In this document: in pieces, positions 27,845 through 35,799 of the stretch | Numbering within the stretch: the first letter of the stretch is position 1 | How the letters are laid out: every line of letters starts with the position of its first letter | Source: Chloroflexota bacterium | Lineage (GTDB): Bacteria; Chloroflexota; Anaerolineae; Anaerolineales; Anaerolineaceae | NCBI GenBank assembly: GCA_021779955.1 | Contig: JAJXZS010000048.1 | Coordinates: 47,514 to 111,513 of the forward strand | Length of the DNA: 64,000 nt | Direction: 5' to 3' | Translations under genes and position numbers: made by a program | Notes under the pieces: model-generated | The model's database searches: none | What the model was told of the DNA's origin: nothing | The model's input: only the letters and a program-made list of their open reading frames with translations

Positions 27845-28378
27845 CTATAGATCTTTGAATTCGCCTTCGATCGGCTCAGGTAAAGCCATGGCTTGATTCT
27901 GCTCGATCCACATCTGGCTGATCGTTTTCCCGTTCGTTCCAAGCATGAACGGCATCAGGGGTGCATACCCGGGTGAGAGCTGCCGCAAGAACCACAAGCC
28001 ATCGATGCTGATTTTCAGCATGTAAAGCGCCATCTTCAGGCTCTTTTCCCGTTGACTTTCGGCAGTCGTCCGGCTCCTGAGATCGCCCCTGACTGGCAGC
28101 GACGCAATATCGATCTTGCCCTGGAGAAGCTGGCCATCGTTCGCCTCGATGAAATATCTCACGCGGTAACCCAGCCTGGTCTTACCGTCTGGGTCGAACA
28201 CGCCTTTTTGAATCCCGGTGACAGTCGCACCGAGCCGGCTCAGTGAAAGTACCAGCTCAGACTTCAACTGCTCGATCGATTTGCCCGTTGCCTGACCCTG
28301 CCATCCATCGGCGCTCGTTGCATCATCGTAGAATGGCACCTGTGTTGCCTTTTGGGGTTGATCCGGAATGAAGTCCAT
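27845..28378 (-). CDS. Conserved-looking phage protein, unknown function
   Basis: The 177-residue protein has an N-terminal disordered part and a compact beta/alpha core (SRLGATVTGIQKGVF, GYRVRYFIEANDGQLLQGKIDIASLPVR). A helical end follows, with a hydrophobic KMALYMLKISIDGLWFLRQ. No catalytic motif is seen. The gene lies in the tightly packed early block between two tiny genes. I do not recognise the family. Confidence 0.6.
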   Translation of the reverse strand: MDFIPDQPQKATQVPFYDDATSADGWQGQATGKSIEQLKSELVLSLSRLGATVTGIQKGVFDPDGKTRLGYRVRYFIEANDGQLLQGKIDIASLPVRGDLRSRTTAESQREKSLKMALYMLKISIDGLWFLRQLSPGYAPLMPFMLGTNGKTISQMWIEQNQAMALPEPIEGEFKDL

Positions 28379-28480
28379 CTATGGTTCCCTCCCAATCGAA
28401 CCCACAAGGCCGGCCATGCGCACGCAGAATAAAACCAGGACGACGATCACAACCACAACCGACACAATAATCCAGATCAT
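28379..28480 (-). CDS. Tiny single-span membrane protein
   Basis: A 33-residue frame consists of one strong hydrophobic segment (WIIVSVVVVIVVLVLF) followed by a short positive tail. GAGGTGACG stands before the ATG. It is packed between two phage genes without gaps, which supports it being real. Function unknown. Confidence 0.5.
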   Translation of the reverse strand: MIWIIVSVVVVIVVLVLFCVRMAGLVGSIGREP

Positions 28481-28484
28481 TTCG

Positions 28485-28667
28485 TCACCTCTTCTTTCGA
28501 TTCTTGATTCTGGACGCCTTCGCGATCTTGGTCTTACGTTTGGTTTTGGGGTTTTCCTTGCTGTTCTGCCCGGGGCCTGATGTTTGCGCGCGCACATTTG
28601 GGTCGTTGGTAGACCCGGCCATAACCGATGCCGCCATGAAGAATCGCAGAAGATCAGCATGATTCAT
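28485..28667 (-). CDS. Small basic phage protein
   Basis: The 60-residue protein starts with a hydrophobic stretch (LLRFFMAASVMAG) and ends with a strongly basic tail (KTKRKTKIAKASRIKNRKKR). It overlaps the upstream gene by an ATGA, consistent with coupled translation. Nucleic-acid binding is possible from the charge; no family is recognised. Confidence 0.5.
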   Translation of the reverse strand: MNHADLLRFFMAASVMAGSTNDPNVRAQTSGPGQNSKENPKTKRKTKIAKASRIKNRKKR

Positions 28668-28876
28668 TTCGGCTCCTCTTGACTGACCAACTCAAGCCTT
28701 TCAGCCCCACACGATAGTACAAAATCTGCATCAAGACCGTCACTCCGTCGAACTCTAACGCCCGCCGGCAAAATTTGTTTGACTGTCACGAGATCGCCAA
28801 GTTTTGCAAAACCGGGCGCTCCTTGTCCCGTGATTTTCAAAACATCGCCCACTTTGACCTTTGAATAATCAATCAT
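28664..28876 (-). CDS. Small beta-barrel-like (KOW/SH3-type) phage protein
   Basis: The 70-residue protein begins at MIDYSKVKVGDVL and has a strand-rich pattern with GDLVTVKQILPAGVRVRR, resembling small KOW or SH3-like folds. The ATG at 28876 is preceded by GGAGG and overlaps the stop of the ASCH gene upstream. Function unknown. Confidence 0.55.
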   Translation of the reverse strand: MIDYSKVKVGDVLKITGQGAPGFAKLGDLVTVKQILPAGVRVRRSDGLDADFVLSCGAERLELVSQEEPK

Positions 28877-29484
28877 TTCTTCACCTCCACCACCTTGAAC
28901 TCGATCACCCATACCCACGGATTGGAATCCCATAAATAGCCGCGTTTGGCATTGAGAGAATCCCATAGAGTGATATATTGCGTTCTTGCGGTTACCGGAT
29001 ATTCATAAACACATCCTTCAGCAATCGCATCTTCTTCGCTGATCTTTTGCACCCTCTGCACTCGGATGTTGACGATCTCCAACAGGATTCTCGACGCCCA
29101 ACGCGGCATGAAGATTGAGGGTTTCAAGGGAATGTCTGACCGTTTATCGGTCGCTGCGTAGAACACAACTGGTTGATCACCCTCATCAATCCACCACGTT
29201 TCTCGCACCCACAGTCGATCACCTGGCTGACCATAAGGGCAAAGCGTTCCCACTTGATTGGCGTAATGCCCATCTGAAAATGCCCTCAGCTCTGGCGTGT
29301 CCTCTGAACTCCAAAAGACGTAACCACCTTTGGGTAATGGATAGGCGGTTTTCAATAGGCGATGTTCGGCTGCCTGAATAACCTTTGGCACATGAAACTT
29401 GATCACCCTTCTCGTCTGAGTCTTCCTCCCCTCCAGGATCGCTCTGACCATTTCGCTCGAAAACAAGATCGATCGCTCTTTCAT
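28873..29484 (-). CDS. ASCH-domain phage protein
   Basis: The 203-residue protein begins with KERSILFSSEMVRAILEGRKTQTRRVI, the hallmark start of phage ASCH-domain proteins. Further hallmarks are GDRLWVRETW and MPRWASRILLEIVNIRVQRVQ. The ASCH fold resembles PUA and probably binds RNA or modified nucleobases. In phages these genes are often near replication or host-takeover functions. It overlaps genes on both sides by a few bases. The family is clear; the molecular role is not known. Confidence 0.82.
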   Translation of the reverse strand: MKERSILFSSEMVRAILEGRKTQTRRVIKFHVPKVIQAAEHRLLKTAYPLPKGGYVFWSSEDTPELRAFSDGHYANQVGTLCPYGQPGDRLWVRETWWIDEGDQPVVFYAATDKRSDIPLKPSIFMPRWASRILLEIVNIRVQRVQKISEEDAIAEGCVYEYPVTARTQYITLWDSLNAKRGYLWDSNPWVWVIEFKVVEVKK

Positions 29485-29660
29485 TTCGTCTCCCGTTTCA
29501 TGTTGAGCTGCCTCAAAATTTGCTTGAGCCGTAGATTCAAGTCGCCATAATAGATTTGGATGACAATTGTCGGAACAAGACAGATGTAGAGTCTATGCCC
29601 TTCGGAAATATAGACGCCGATCCATAGATCAAACCACGCCCAAAAGACTTTGATCCTCAT
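29481..29660 (-). CDS. Small hydrophobic phage protein (59 residues)
   Basis: A 59-residue frame fills the gap between the DUF5131 and ASCH genes exactly. Its ATG overlaps the upstream stop (ATGA) and its stop overlaps the downstream ATG (ATGA). It is aromatic and hydrophobic (VFWAWFDLWIGVYI, YICLVPTIVIQIYY) with a basic C-terminus, so one or two membrane segments are likely. The double overlap is strong evidence of a real gene. Function unknown. Confidence 0.65.
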   Translation of the reverse strand: MRIKVFWAWFDLWIGVYISEGHRLYICLVPTIVIQIYYGDLNLRLKQILRQLNMKRETK

Positions 29661-30502
29661 TCAGCATGCTCCGGAAATTCATTCCATTCGCGGCCGTCGA
29701 GCAGCCGCCCGGCCAGTTTCTTCCCAACACGAAAGAATTCCGAGCCGTGAATGTACTTTTGCGCCCGGTTCGCCATCGATATCCCTTGCGGATATCCTGC
29801 CACCCACTCCCCCCAGCTCTTGAAGAAGAACGGCACACCCGCATCCTGGCACTGATCACGAAGCGCCCTCACCCAATCCGGGTGCATCGGCCTTGCACCT
29901 GGCCCCGTCTCACCGCCGCAAATCACCCAGCCAATTGATCCCTTATCGACACAATCAATCTCGCCATTCTTCCACCAGGAGGAAAGCGCCCCATTGATTC
30001 CGGTCAAATCCACCGGCCCCAGCATTGGCTCTACACTGATAAACCGCACCGCCGCTGGCGTCTGCAAAAGTAGCGGGATCCGCTCATCCGCCGTTCGCTG
30101 GTTTTCGACCGTCACGCCCATCCAGATATTCGTGACCTTTGCACCTGGCAGGTAGTACTGATTCGCGAACTCGAGCATCCGATCTGGCCGCTTGGTCAGA
30201 ACCATAAAAGTGTGCCGAGTTGCACCAGTCATCACGCCGAAAATGTCATCGATGAATTTGAACGGCACATCCGGGTGGAACAGATCAGACATGCTGTTCA
30301 CAAATATCCTGCTTGGCTTACGCCATTGGAATGGCGTGAGAACACGCTCCGGATGTAACTGGATCTTCGAGAACGGCTTATCCTGGTAGAACCGGTCGTA
30401 GATCCGCTTGGCATAACAGTGCGCGCATCCTTCGCTCGCCGGCGTGCATCCAACTACCGGGTTCCAAACCCGATCCGCCCATTCGATCTTTGTCTTAGCC
30501 AC
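29657..30502 (-). CDS. Phage Gp37/Gp68-like DUF5131 protein
   Basis: The GTG at 30502 is taken as start because GGAGG lies upstream and the sequence then begins with KTKIEWADRVWNPVVGCTP, the family start. The 281-residue protein has the cysteine cluster GCTPASEGCAHCYA, then FVNSMSDLFH, VLTKRPDR, ISVEPMLGP and CGGETGPGARP. The cysteines and the barrel-like pattern resemble radical-SAM proteins, but activity has not been shown as far as I know. DUF5131 genes are common in phages and plasmids. It overlaps both neighbours. Confidence 0.85.
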   Translation of the reverse strand: MAKTKIEWADRVWNPVVGCTPASEGCAHCYAKRIYDRFYQDKPFSKIQLHPERVLTPFQWRKPSRIFVNSMSDLFHPDVPFKFIDDIFGVMTGATRHTFMVLTKRPDRMLEFANQYYLPGAKVTNIWMGVTVENQRTADERIPLLLQTPAAVRFISVEPMLGPVDLTGINGALSSWWKNGEIDCVDKGSIGWVICGGETGPGARPMHPDWVRALRDQCQDAGVPFFFKSWGEWVAGYPQGISMANRAQKYIHGSEFFRVGKKLAGRLLDGREWNEFPEHAE

Positions 30503-30701
30503 CCTGCACCTCCTTGACCGCGGCGGCCAGCTCTGCCCGGATCGCCGCTTCATTTGTCTGCATGTACGCCCGGCCGAACCGCGTGGCCATGTGCATCCAT
30601 ACCTTTTGCCTGGCGTTGCTCACGCTCTCGCTCGTCTTGAGAGTCCTGAGTTCCATTTTGAAATCTTGCATCATTCCTCGTGGAACCACTTTACCCGGCA
30701 T
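30495..30701 (-). CDS. Small helical phage protein
   Basis: The 68-residue frame MPGKVVPRGMMQDFKMELRTLK and onward is helical and ends in a charged Ala-rich helix (EAAIRAELAAAVKEVQGG). It overlaps the metallopeptidase gene upstream by 11 bp and the DUF5131 gene downstream by 8 bp. No family recognised. Confidence 0.5.
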   Translation of the reverse strand: MPGKVVPRGMMQDFKMELRTLKTSESVSNARQKVWMHMATRFGRAYMQTNEAAIRAELAAAVKEVQGG

Positions 30702-31257
30702 GTTCTGCCTCTTTATCGACCAGTACCAGGTTGTTTTCTTCGCCTTCGGCATTGAGGTGAGAAAGGGTGACTTTGCTAACGCCCTCGATCTTGCCAAGCG
30801 CTTCCTTGACGTTCTCAATCGAGAACAGCTCGCCTTGCCACACGCCGGGGGTAATACTCCCCGCAAAAGCGACCAGATCGCGGTTCCACAATCCCCAGCG
30901 GTTCAGGATCGTCGTAAATTCCTGGATGTCGTGGTTGATCAGCTCGATTTCACCGTCAGACTTCCGCCGGATATGGCAGAGCTCGTGATCGATCAACGCC
31001 TGGCGTTGATGGTCATTCAGCTTGCCGTTCCAATAGTCCTGGGCGACCCAGATCAGCACATCGAAGTCGATGAGAGCTTGATCCTTGGCCGAGACTTTGG
31101 ACACCTGCGCCAACACCAGGCTGCCCTTTGACAATTGCGCCTCATTGCGAAACAACAACCCAATCCTGAGGTTCCTGATTTCGGGGTGATACTTTGCCAC
31201 CATTTGGTCTGTGATCGTGATCACACTCTCGCTTGCTTCATTCCATTCGACTGTCAT
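30691..31257 (-). CDS. Putative phage metallopeptidase (zincin)
   Basis: The 188-residue protein carries HELCHI near residue 91, a zincin HExxH zinc site, preceded by QALIDHE and followed by conserved helices. It resembles the putative phage metallopeptidase family found beside ASCH and DUF5131 genes. Substrates are unknown; the fold also resembles SprT-like repair proteases. Its C-terminal third is variable. It sits in the early operon next to the ParB genes. Confidence 0.75.
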   Translation of the reverse strand: MTVEWNEASESVITITDQMVAKYHPEIRNLRIGLLFRNEAQLSKGSLVLAQVSKVSAKDQALIDFDVLIWVAQDYWNGKLNDHQRQALIDHELCHIRRKSDGEIELINHDIQEFTTILNRWGLWNRDLVAFAGSITPGVWQGELFSIENVKEALGKIEGVSKVTLSHLNAEGEENNLVLVDKEAEHAG

Positions 31258-31283
31258 CTCAATTCCTCAGTTGCGTGAACCGG

Positions 31284-32174
31284 TTATACAGCCCTGCTTG
31301 CTTTATCGACCTTTTTCAGCAGGATGATCGCGGGGCAATCCTGGCACATCTGCGCCGATGCTTCCGAACGGATCGAGCAATCATCGCAGGTTTCCTGGGC
31401 CGCCGCTCGAATGACTTCCCACCCGGGCAGCATGCCGGCATTCTTGAGTGCAGTCAGCAAGGGGCTGTCAGTCAGTGTGGAAAGTTGCAAACACGGTATT
31501 TCGTTCTTATGGAAACGCCGCTTGATGCCCCCTGCAGATCTGGCTGCATTCATGGCGATCCGCTGGCAGATCGCCTCGATCCTTTTGGCCGTGGTGTGAT
31601 TCATGGCGAATCTCAATGCCGTCCTGACCCTTACCGTCTCAGGAAGTTGGTTTAGAGCAGCCACAACATTGGCGCCTTGAGGCAGCTTCCGCTCGGCATA
31701 CAGCTGCTGAATAACGGGGTCGAAATTGAGCAGTGAGACGCGCTGGATCACCACCTGGTAGACCACTCCAACGGCCCTGGCGATCTCGATGTAGGTCATG
31801 CCAAGTTCTTTCATCCGCTTGTAAGCCATGGCTTCCTCGATCGGATTGAGGTTCGACCGTTGAAGGTTCCCTACCATCGCCAGGATCAGGTTTTTATCAT
31901 TGGCCTTGGGCGCATGCACCAGGGCAGGGATCACTTCCAGGGCGGCGAGTTTTGCGGCTCTCAGCCGGCGTTCTCCGTCGATCAGAGTGTAGGTGACCTG
32001 ACCGCCGGTTTCGTATGGACCGCTTACGGCAATCGGGTTCAGTATGCCGTCCTCCTGGATGGAGTTCGCAAGCGCGGTCAACTCTTCCTGGTCGAATTCC
32101 TTGCGCGGCTGCTCGGGGTTCGGCAGCACTTTGGCCAGGGGGATCATTTCGAGGTGTGATAATTGCTCAGTCAT
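31284..32174 (-). CDS. ParB-like DNA-binding protein 1, with C-terminal zinc cysteines
   Basis: The 296-residue protein has a ParB/Srx domain (about 8-110): VLPNPEQPRKEF, then DGERRLRAAKLA, then GNLQRSNLNPIEEAMAY. The central HTH is near 125-150 (TYIEIARAVGVVYQVVIQRVSLL). Its C-terminus has CDDC and CQDC pairs, probably a zinc knuckle, instead of the usual ParB dimer domain. True ParB proteins are CTP-dependent clamps that load at parS. It overlaps the second ParB-like gene by 8 bp. No ParA gene is in the prophage, so partition alone is doubtful; gene regulation or replication roles are alternatives. Confidence 0.85.
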   Translation of the reverse strand: MTEQLSHLEMIPLAKVLPNPEQPRKEFDQEELTALANSIQEDGILNPIAVSGPYETGGQVTYTLIDGERRLRAAKLAALEVIPALVHAPKANDKNLILAMVGNLQRSNLNPIEEAMAYKRMKELGMTYIEIARAVGVVYQVVIQRVSLLNFDPVIQQLYAERKLPQGANVVAALNQLPETVRVRTALRFAMNHTTAKRIEAICQRIAMNAARSAGGIKRRFHKNEIPCLQLSTLTDSPLLTALKNAGMLPGWEVIRAAAQETCDDCSIRSEASAQMCQDCPAIILLKKVDKASRAV

Positions 32175-33762
32175 CGGCGGCCTCCGGTTCTTGCTCGTCT
32201 TTGAAGACTTCGATCAGCGGCTTGCCTTCCGGCTTTTCCTCGATGTGCGGCTCAAGATCCCAGGGCAACGCTTCGAGCCCCAGCTCTGCCAGGTACTTGT
32301 TGAATTGCTTCAACACTGATTTTGGATCGCCGTAATAACGATTGGACTTGGCTATCTTACCGGCCATGAGCATCCAGATTTGAGCCACGGTGGTCGCGTT
32401 TCTGAGCTCCCCGCGATAATCGCCGCCGTAATCCAGCTTTTCAGCGATGCCGGCCCAGACCTTGAGATCGTCCTTGATCAACGCCTGGTATATCGCCTGC
32501 TTTGTAGCGACTTCCATCTGATCCATCAGGTCGTTGTTTAGTTTGTCCTGGGCGCGGCGTGCCCGGTTGATCTCTTTCAGAGCCTCGGTATCGAGCTTCC
32601 CATCTTCGCCTGGCGTGATATTGACGCCTTTTTCGACGGCACTCCTGCAGGTGCAAAACCCGGATCGTTTGCTGCAAATGATCCGCGCTTTCGGAAAACC
32701 GATGGTCCCGAGATAATCGTCCTTCTTCGTTGATTCGCCCTGGTATCGTTGATCGTCAAAGGCCAATCGCAGGTTCTCGCATTGAGCACCGCGCGCTATC
32801 TTTAGAGCTTCCATCTGCGATGAACTCCATTGATTGAAGGTGTTCAACGAATAGGACGACTCGGTCATGTGTTCTTCTTCGATTACCTGGATTCCAGAAA
32901 GTAGGCTGGCCTGGCTGAGGTAGATCTTGATCCAGGCGAGCTTCTTCGCCTCGAAGCACGCTTTCTGGGTGCAGTAGACTTTCTTTTCCCGCTCCATATT
33001 GTTCGGGCAGCCCTTGCATAGGCCGATGATCCCTTCGCCGATCAATTGCTCGTCCCATTTCCAGGGCGCCTTGGATAGTTCTGTAGCCGATCGCATTAAG
33101 ATTTGAGCAACCCTGTCTTTGACGTATTCAGCGCCGGCCCCATCTTTGAAGACGCGATCTTCTAAAGACTTTGAGTTGTACCTGGCGTCGTAATCTCTCC
33201 ATTCCTTGGGCAGCTCGTACCAACCAAGCAGCTCACGACCGGCGCCTTCGGTCAGCGAACCGTCTTTCAGCTTGTCCTGCACTTCCTGGGGAAGGCCCAG
33301 CAGTCTGAGCTTGTTTCTGACCGCCGAGTCACTCAGGTGGAAGAGCTCGCCGACCTCTTTGGAGTTCTTCTTGAAGTCCACCATGTACCGCTGCATCGCC
33401 CTGGCTTCTTCGATCGGCGTCAGATCCTTGCGCTCCAGGTTCTCGGCCACTGCCATTTCGAACATCTGGTTATTATTCAGCTCACTGACGTTGACCGGCA
33501 TGACATCGAACCCTGCATTGCCGGCGTCGTTCAGCAACTTGAATGCTGCAAGCCGGCTATGGCCAAATGCGAGCTGGACCAGTGGATCCTTCAGAGCGTC
33601 CTTGCCCTGCTGTCCGGGCGCAAGTCTTCCGGATGGGATCTGCAGCATGCCGTGTTCGGTGATCGACAGCGCCAGGTTTTTGATGTGCAATGGATCTTCG
33701 CCCTCACGCGTTTGGTAAGGGTTCGGAAGGATATTTTCAAGTCGTAGATTTTGAACCGTCAT
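32167..33762 (-). CDS. ParB-like DNA-binding protein 2 (large)
   Basis: This 531-residue protein has an N-terminal ParB domain (ILPNPYQTREG, FGHSRLAAFKLL, ENLERKDLTPIEEARAM) and an HTH near 135-160 (KEVGELFHLSDSAVRNKLRLLG). A long C-terminal part holds two cysteine clusters (CKGC with CTQKAC near 255-275, and CSKRSGFCTC near 365-375), then charged helices. A GHSR box stands where ParB has GERR, which may alter nucleotide binding. AGGAGAAG precedes the ATG. A parS-like palindrome lies between this ribosome site and the upstream region, suggesting autoregulation. Confidence 0.82.
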   Translation of the reverse strand: MTVQNLRLENILPNPYQTREGEDPLHIKNLALSITEHGMLQIPSGRLAPGQQGKDALKDPLVQLAFGHSRLAAFKLLNDAGNAGFDVMPVNVSELNNNQMFEMAVAENLERKDLTPIEEARAMQRYMVDFKKNSKEVGELFHLSDSAVRNKLRLLGLPQEVQDKLKDGSLTEGAGRELLGWYELPKEWRDYDARYNSKSLEDRVFKDGAGAEYVKDRVAQILMRSATELSKAPWKWDEQLIGEGIIGLCKGCPNNMEREKKVYCTQKACFEAKKLAWIKIYLSQASLLSGIQVIEEEHMTESSYSLNTFNQWSSSQMEALKIARGAQCENLRLAFDDQRYQGESTKKDDYLGTIGFPKARIICSKRSGFCTCRSAVEKGVNITPGEDGKLDTEALKEINRARRAQDKLNNDLMDQMEVATKQAIYQALIKDDLKVWAGIAEKLDYGGDYRGELRNATTVAQIWMLMAGKIAKSNRYYGDPKSVLKQFNKYLAELGLEALPWDLEPHIEEKPEGKPLIEVFKDEQEPEAADD

Positions 33763-33774
33763 TTTGTCTTCTCC

Positions 33775-33790
33775 TGTTTCCGTAGAAACA
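33775..33790. promoter_or_regulatory. parS-like 16-bp palindrome
   Basis: TGTTTCCGTAGAAACA has the same two 6-bp arms as the canonical bacterial parS site (TGTTTCACGTGAAACA) and differs only in the central four bases. It lies 12 bp upstream of the start of the large ParB-like gene, right beside its ribosome site. Confidence 0.7.
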
Positions 33791-33818
33791 TCACGCCCTT
33801 TTTAGGGTACAGAAACGC

Positions 33819-34019
33819 TCAATTCAAATGGGTCGCCAGGTTACCAATCCCGTAGTGGTCGTAATATCGCTGCAACTGTGCCTTCGAGGATTCGAACCCC
33901 AGCCGGTTGGCCTCGGCGATCATGTTGTCCCATTCTTCTTTGATCACAACCCCCAGATTGAGCCAGTAGATCAACCGCTGCTTTCGTAATGCGAATTCCA
34001 TCACAACCGCGAAATCCAT
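33819..34019 (-). CDS. Small phage protein, unknown
   Basis: The 66-residue protein starts at MDFAVVMEFALRKQ; its ATG shares one base with the stop of the replication gene (TGATG), so translation is coupled. It is helical and aromatic (QRYYDHYGIGNLATHLN at the end). No family recognised. The stretch between it and the parS-like site holds no gene. Confidence 0.55.
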   Translation of the reverse strand: MDFAVVMEFALRKQRLIYWLNLGVVIKEEWDNMIAEANRLGFESSKAQLQRYYDHYGIGNLATHLN

Positions 34020-35035
34020 CAGTCCCTCACTTTCACACATGTGCAATTGACGAATTTACCAAACCCAGGATCATGGATATCCTTGATGCCGGACTGCATC
34101 CACCCGACGCCCAGGCAGATCGGGCAGTTTGGATCTGCCCGTGGTTTGGGCGCGTTGTTCACCTCCTCCTTGGTCGGTTCGCCGCTGACCGCCAGGTCAT
34201 AGACCCATGCACAGTTGGCTTTCGAATAGGGCCGTCCGCCCTTGGTTTTGCGGGTGAGCCAGTCGGTATAGTATTTCGTCAGGAATTCGATCAGTTCGGC
34301 TTCGTCCGGATGCTGCACCCGTAATCCATCCAGAGCAGCCAGAACTTTCGCAAGCTCGCCCCCAGGGATCGCAGCCATTCCGGTAACTTTTGACCACACC
34401 CGCAGGTAAAAAGGGTCTCCTGTTTGAAAAAAAGCAAGAGCAGGAGCAGCAGGAGATTTGTTCGGCTTCCGTGCGACACCTTCGCCTTCACCTTCACCTT
34501 CACCTTCACCTTCACCTTTAACATCATTTAATGCCGTAGGTACAGGGGTACGTACAGGGGTACGTACAGGGGGTTGATGGGTGGTACATACGCTGCTTTC
34601 ACTGGCCGCGGCGGTTACAGGCTCGAACCCACCTTTCTTGTTCCAATTCTCAGCGATCACCCGGTTGTCCTTGGCGTGTACCTTGATCCGGTCGACCCAC
34701 CCGTCAGGAGCGGCGTATTTTGATGCGTTCGCCCAGGACGGCGTTTGATAATCCCACCAGTTCACTACCTGGATCAACTTCGTGTTCCCTGCCCGGTACC
34801 GGATGATCTTGCCTTCAGCGGCGAGTGTGCCGAGGGCGTCCTCCACCTGTTCTAACGGCATCCGTTCGCCCGGGAAGACATCACTCGCGATAAACCCGGC
34901 GCGGTCCTGCAGCCTCCCCTGATCGTCAGCACAGGTTACAATGATCCCGATCCACAATAGCCGCCTGAAATAATCCAGGCTGCACACGAAATCATCTCTC
35001 CAGATATCTGAGGCGATCATGCGCCGGCTAGCCAT
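34019..35035 (-). CDS. Phage replication-initiator-like protein with low-complexity linker
   Basis: The 338-residue protein has an N-terminal winged-helix region (about 1-110: DIWRDDFVCSLDYFRRLLWIGII, GRLQDRAGFIASDVFPG, KLIQVVNWWDYQ) typical of phage replisome organisers. A low-complexity linker (about 150-190) follows, with tandem VRTP and GE repeats. The C-terminal helical domain (about 195-290) is followed by cysteines (CPICLGVG and CTC). It lies in the early operon with ParB genes, so a role in loading replication proteins on phage DNA is likely but inferred. The GE repeats come from a CCTTCA hexamer microsatellite. Confidence 0.65.
   Translation of the reverse strand: MASRRMIASDIWRDDFVCSLDYFRRLLWIGIIVTCADDQGRLQDRAGFIASDVFPGERMPLEQVEDALGTLAAEGKIIRYRAGNTKLIQVVNWWDYQTPSWANASKYAAPDGWVDRIKVHAKDNRVIAENWNKKGGFEPVTAAASESSVCTTHQPPVRTPVRTPVPTALNDVKGEGEGEGEGEGEGVARKPNKSPAAPALAFFQTGDPFYLRVWSKVTGMAAIPGGELAKVLAALDGLRVQHPDEAELIEFLTKYYTDWLTRKTKGGRPYSKANCAWVYDLAVSGEPTKEEVNNAPKPRADPNCPICLGVGWMQSGIKDIHDPGFGKFVNCTCVKVRD
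34485..34518. repeat. CCTTCA hexanucleotide microsatellite inside the replication gene
   Basis: About six tandem copies of CCTTCA encode a Gly-Glu dipeptide run. A 15-bp tandem repeat (TACGTACAGGGG type) encoding VRTP lies 30 bp away. Confidence 0.85.
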
Positions 35036-35246
35036 CGACCCTCCGGAGATCCACGCTCAGGTCATATCTGCGCTCGATGTGATCGACCCGGGTCACCCTG
35101 GCCGCGAATTCGTCAGCCGTCTCAGGGTTGATCACCACCGCCGGTTCGCCGGCTTCAGGCAATGCTACGCCGCTCCGAACGTAGATCCCGCTCACGACGA
35201 TCTTTTCACCGGTTACCTTTGCACCTTTGCATCTCACTTCGCGCAT
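35028..35246 (-). CDS. Small phage protein, unknown
   Basis: The 72-residue protein is strand-rich (GEKIVVSGIYVRSGVALPEAGEPAVVINPETADEF) and overlaps the replication gene by 8 bp. GGAGA precedes its ATG. No family recognised. Confidence 0.5.
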   Translation of the reverse strand: MREVRCKGAKVTGEKIVVSGIYVRSGVALPEAGEPAVVINPETADEFAARVTRVDHIERRYDLSVDLRRVDG

Positions 35247-35256
35247 TTTCTCTCCT

Positions 35257-35673
35257 TTACGCTGATGGAAGTCTCAGTTGGCCGTTTGGGTACCAATCGG
35301 CAGCTGCTTTGTTGATCGAGCTTTCTTGCTGCAGAAGAGAAGTCCCACGGTCGTGCAATTCGACCTGGCAGTAAGCGTCTTTCTCTTCCCGGTCCTTCAA
35401 GATCCAATACCCGCCGTGTATCCCACCTGTGCCGGCGATCGGAATCCCGTAGATTCTCCGCATATTGCTGATCGCCAGGCGGATCGTGCGGTCATCCTGG
35501 TTGAATCCAGCTGCACGCAATTCAGCCAGAAGATCCTTGCGGCTGATCCGGTTTTCAATGCCAACGTGATACATCACAACTTGGAGAATCTTCATTCTGA
35601 TCTGTTCTGAGATGTTGGCTTCCACTTCTGACTTTGAAAATCCAAAATTAAGTGCAATTTGTTTGCTTGTCAT
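35257..35673 (-). CDS. Winged-helix phage regulator or replication accessory protein
   Basis: The 138-residue protein has a winged-helix pattern (RISRKDLLAELRAAGFNQDDRTIRLAISNMRRIYGIPI, then the wing GTGGIHGGYWIL). It probably binds DNA. A 9-bp hairpin lies just before its ribosome site. The family cannot be named with certainty. Confidence 0.6.
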   Translation of the reverse strand: MTSKQIALNFGFSKSEVEANISEQIRMKILQVVMYHVGIENRISRKDLLAELRAAGFNQDDRTIRLAISNMRRIYGIPIAGTGGIHGGYWILKDREEKDAYCQVELHDRGTSLLQQESSINKAAADWYPNGQLRLPSA

Positions 35674-35685
35674 GGGTACCTCTTG

Positions 35686-35718
35686 GGGGAGCGGAAGGAG
35701 AGACGAGCACCGCTCCCC
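35686..35718. other. Leader hairpin before the winged-helix gene
   Basis: GGGGAGCGG pairs perfectly with CCGCTCCCC around a 15-nt loop, 13 bp upstream of the gene at 35673. There is no T-run, so it is not a standard terminator. Confidence 0.6.
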
Positions 35719-35799
35719 GGTGGAAGAGATTACATCTGGGGGTTGAAGGGACCTCCAGCAGGAAGCCGGCGAAGGAGTGCGCCGGCTCGGCTGCTGGTG

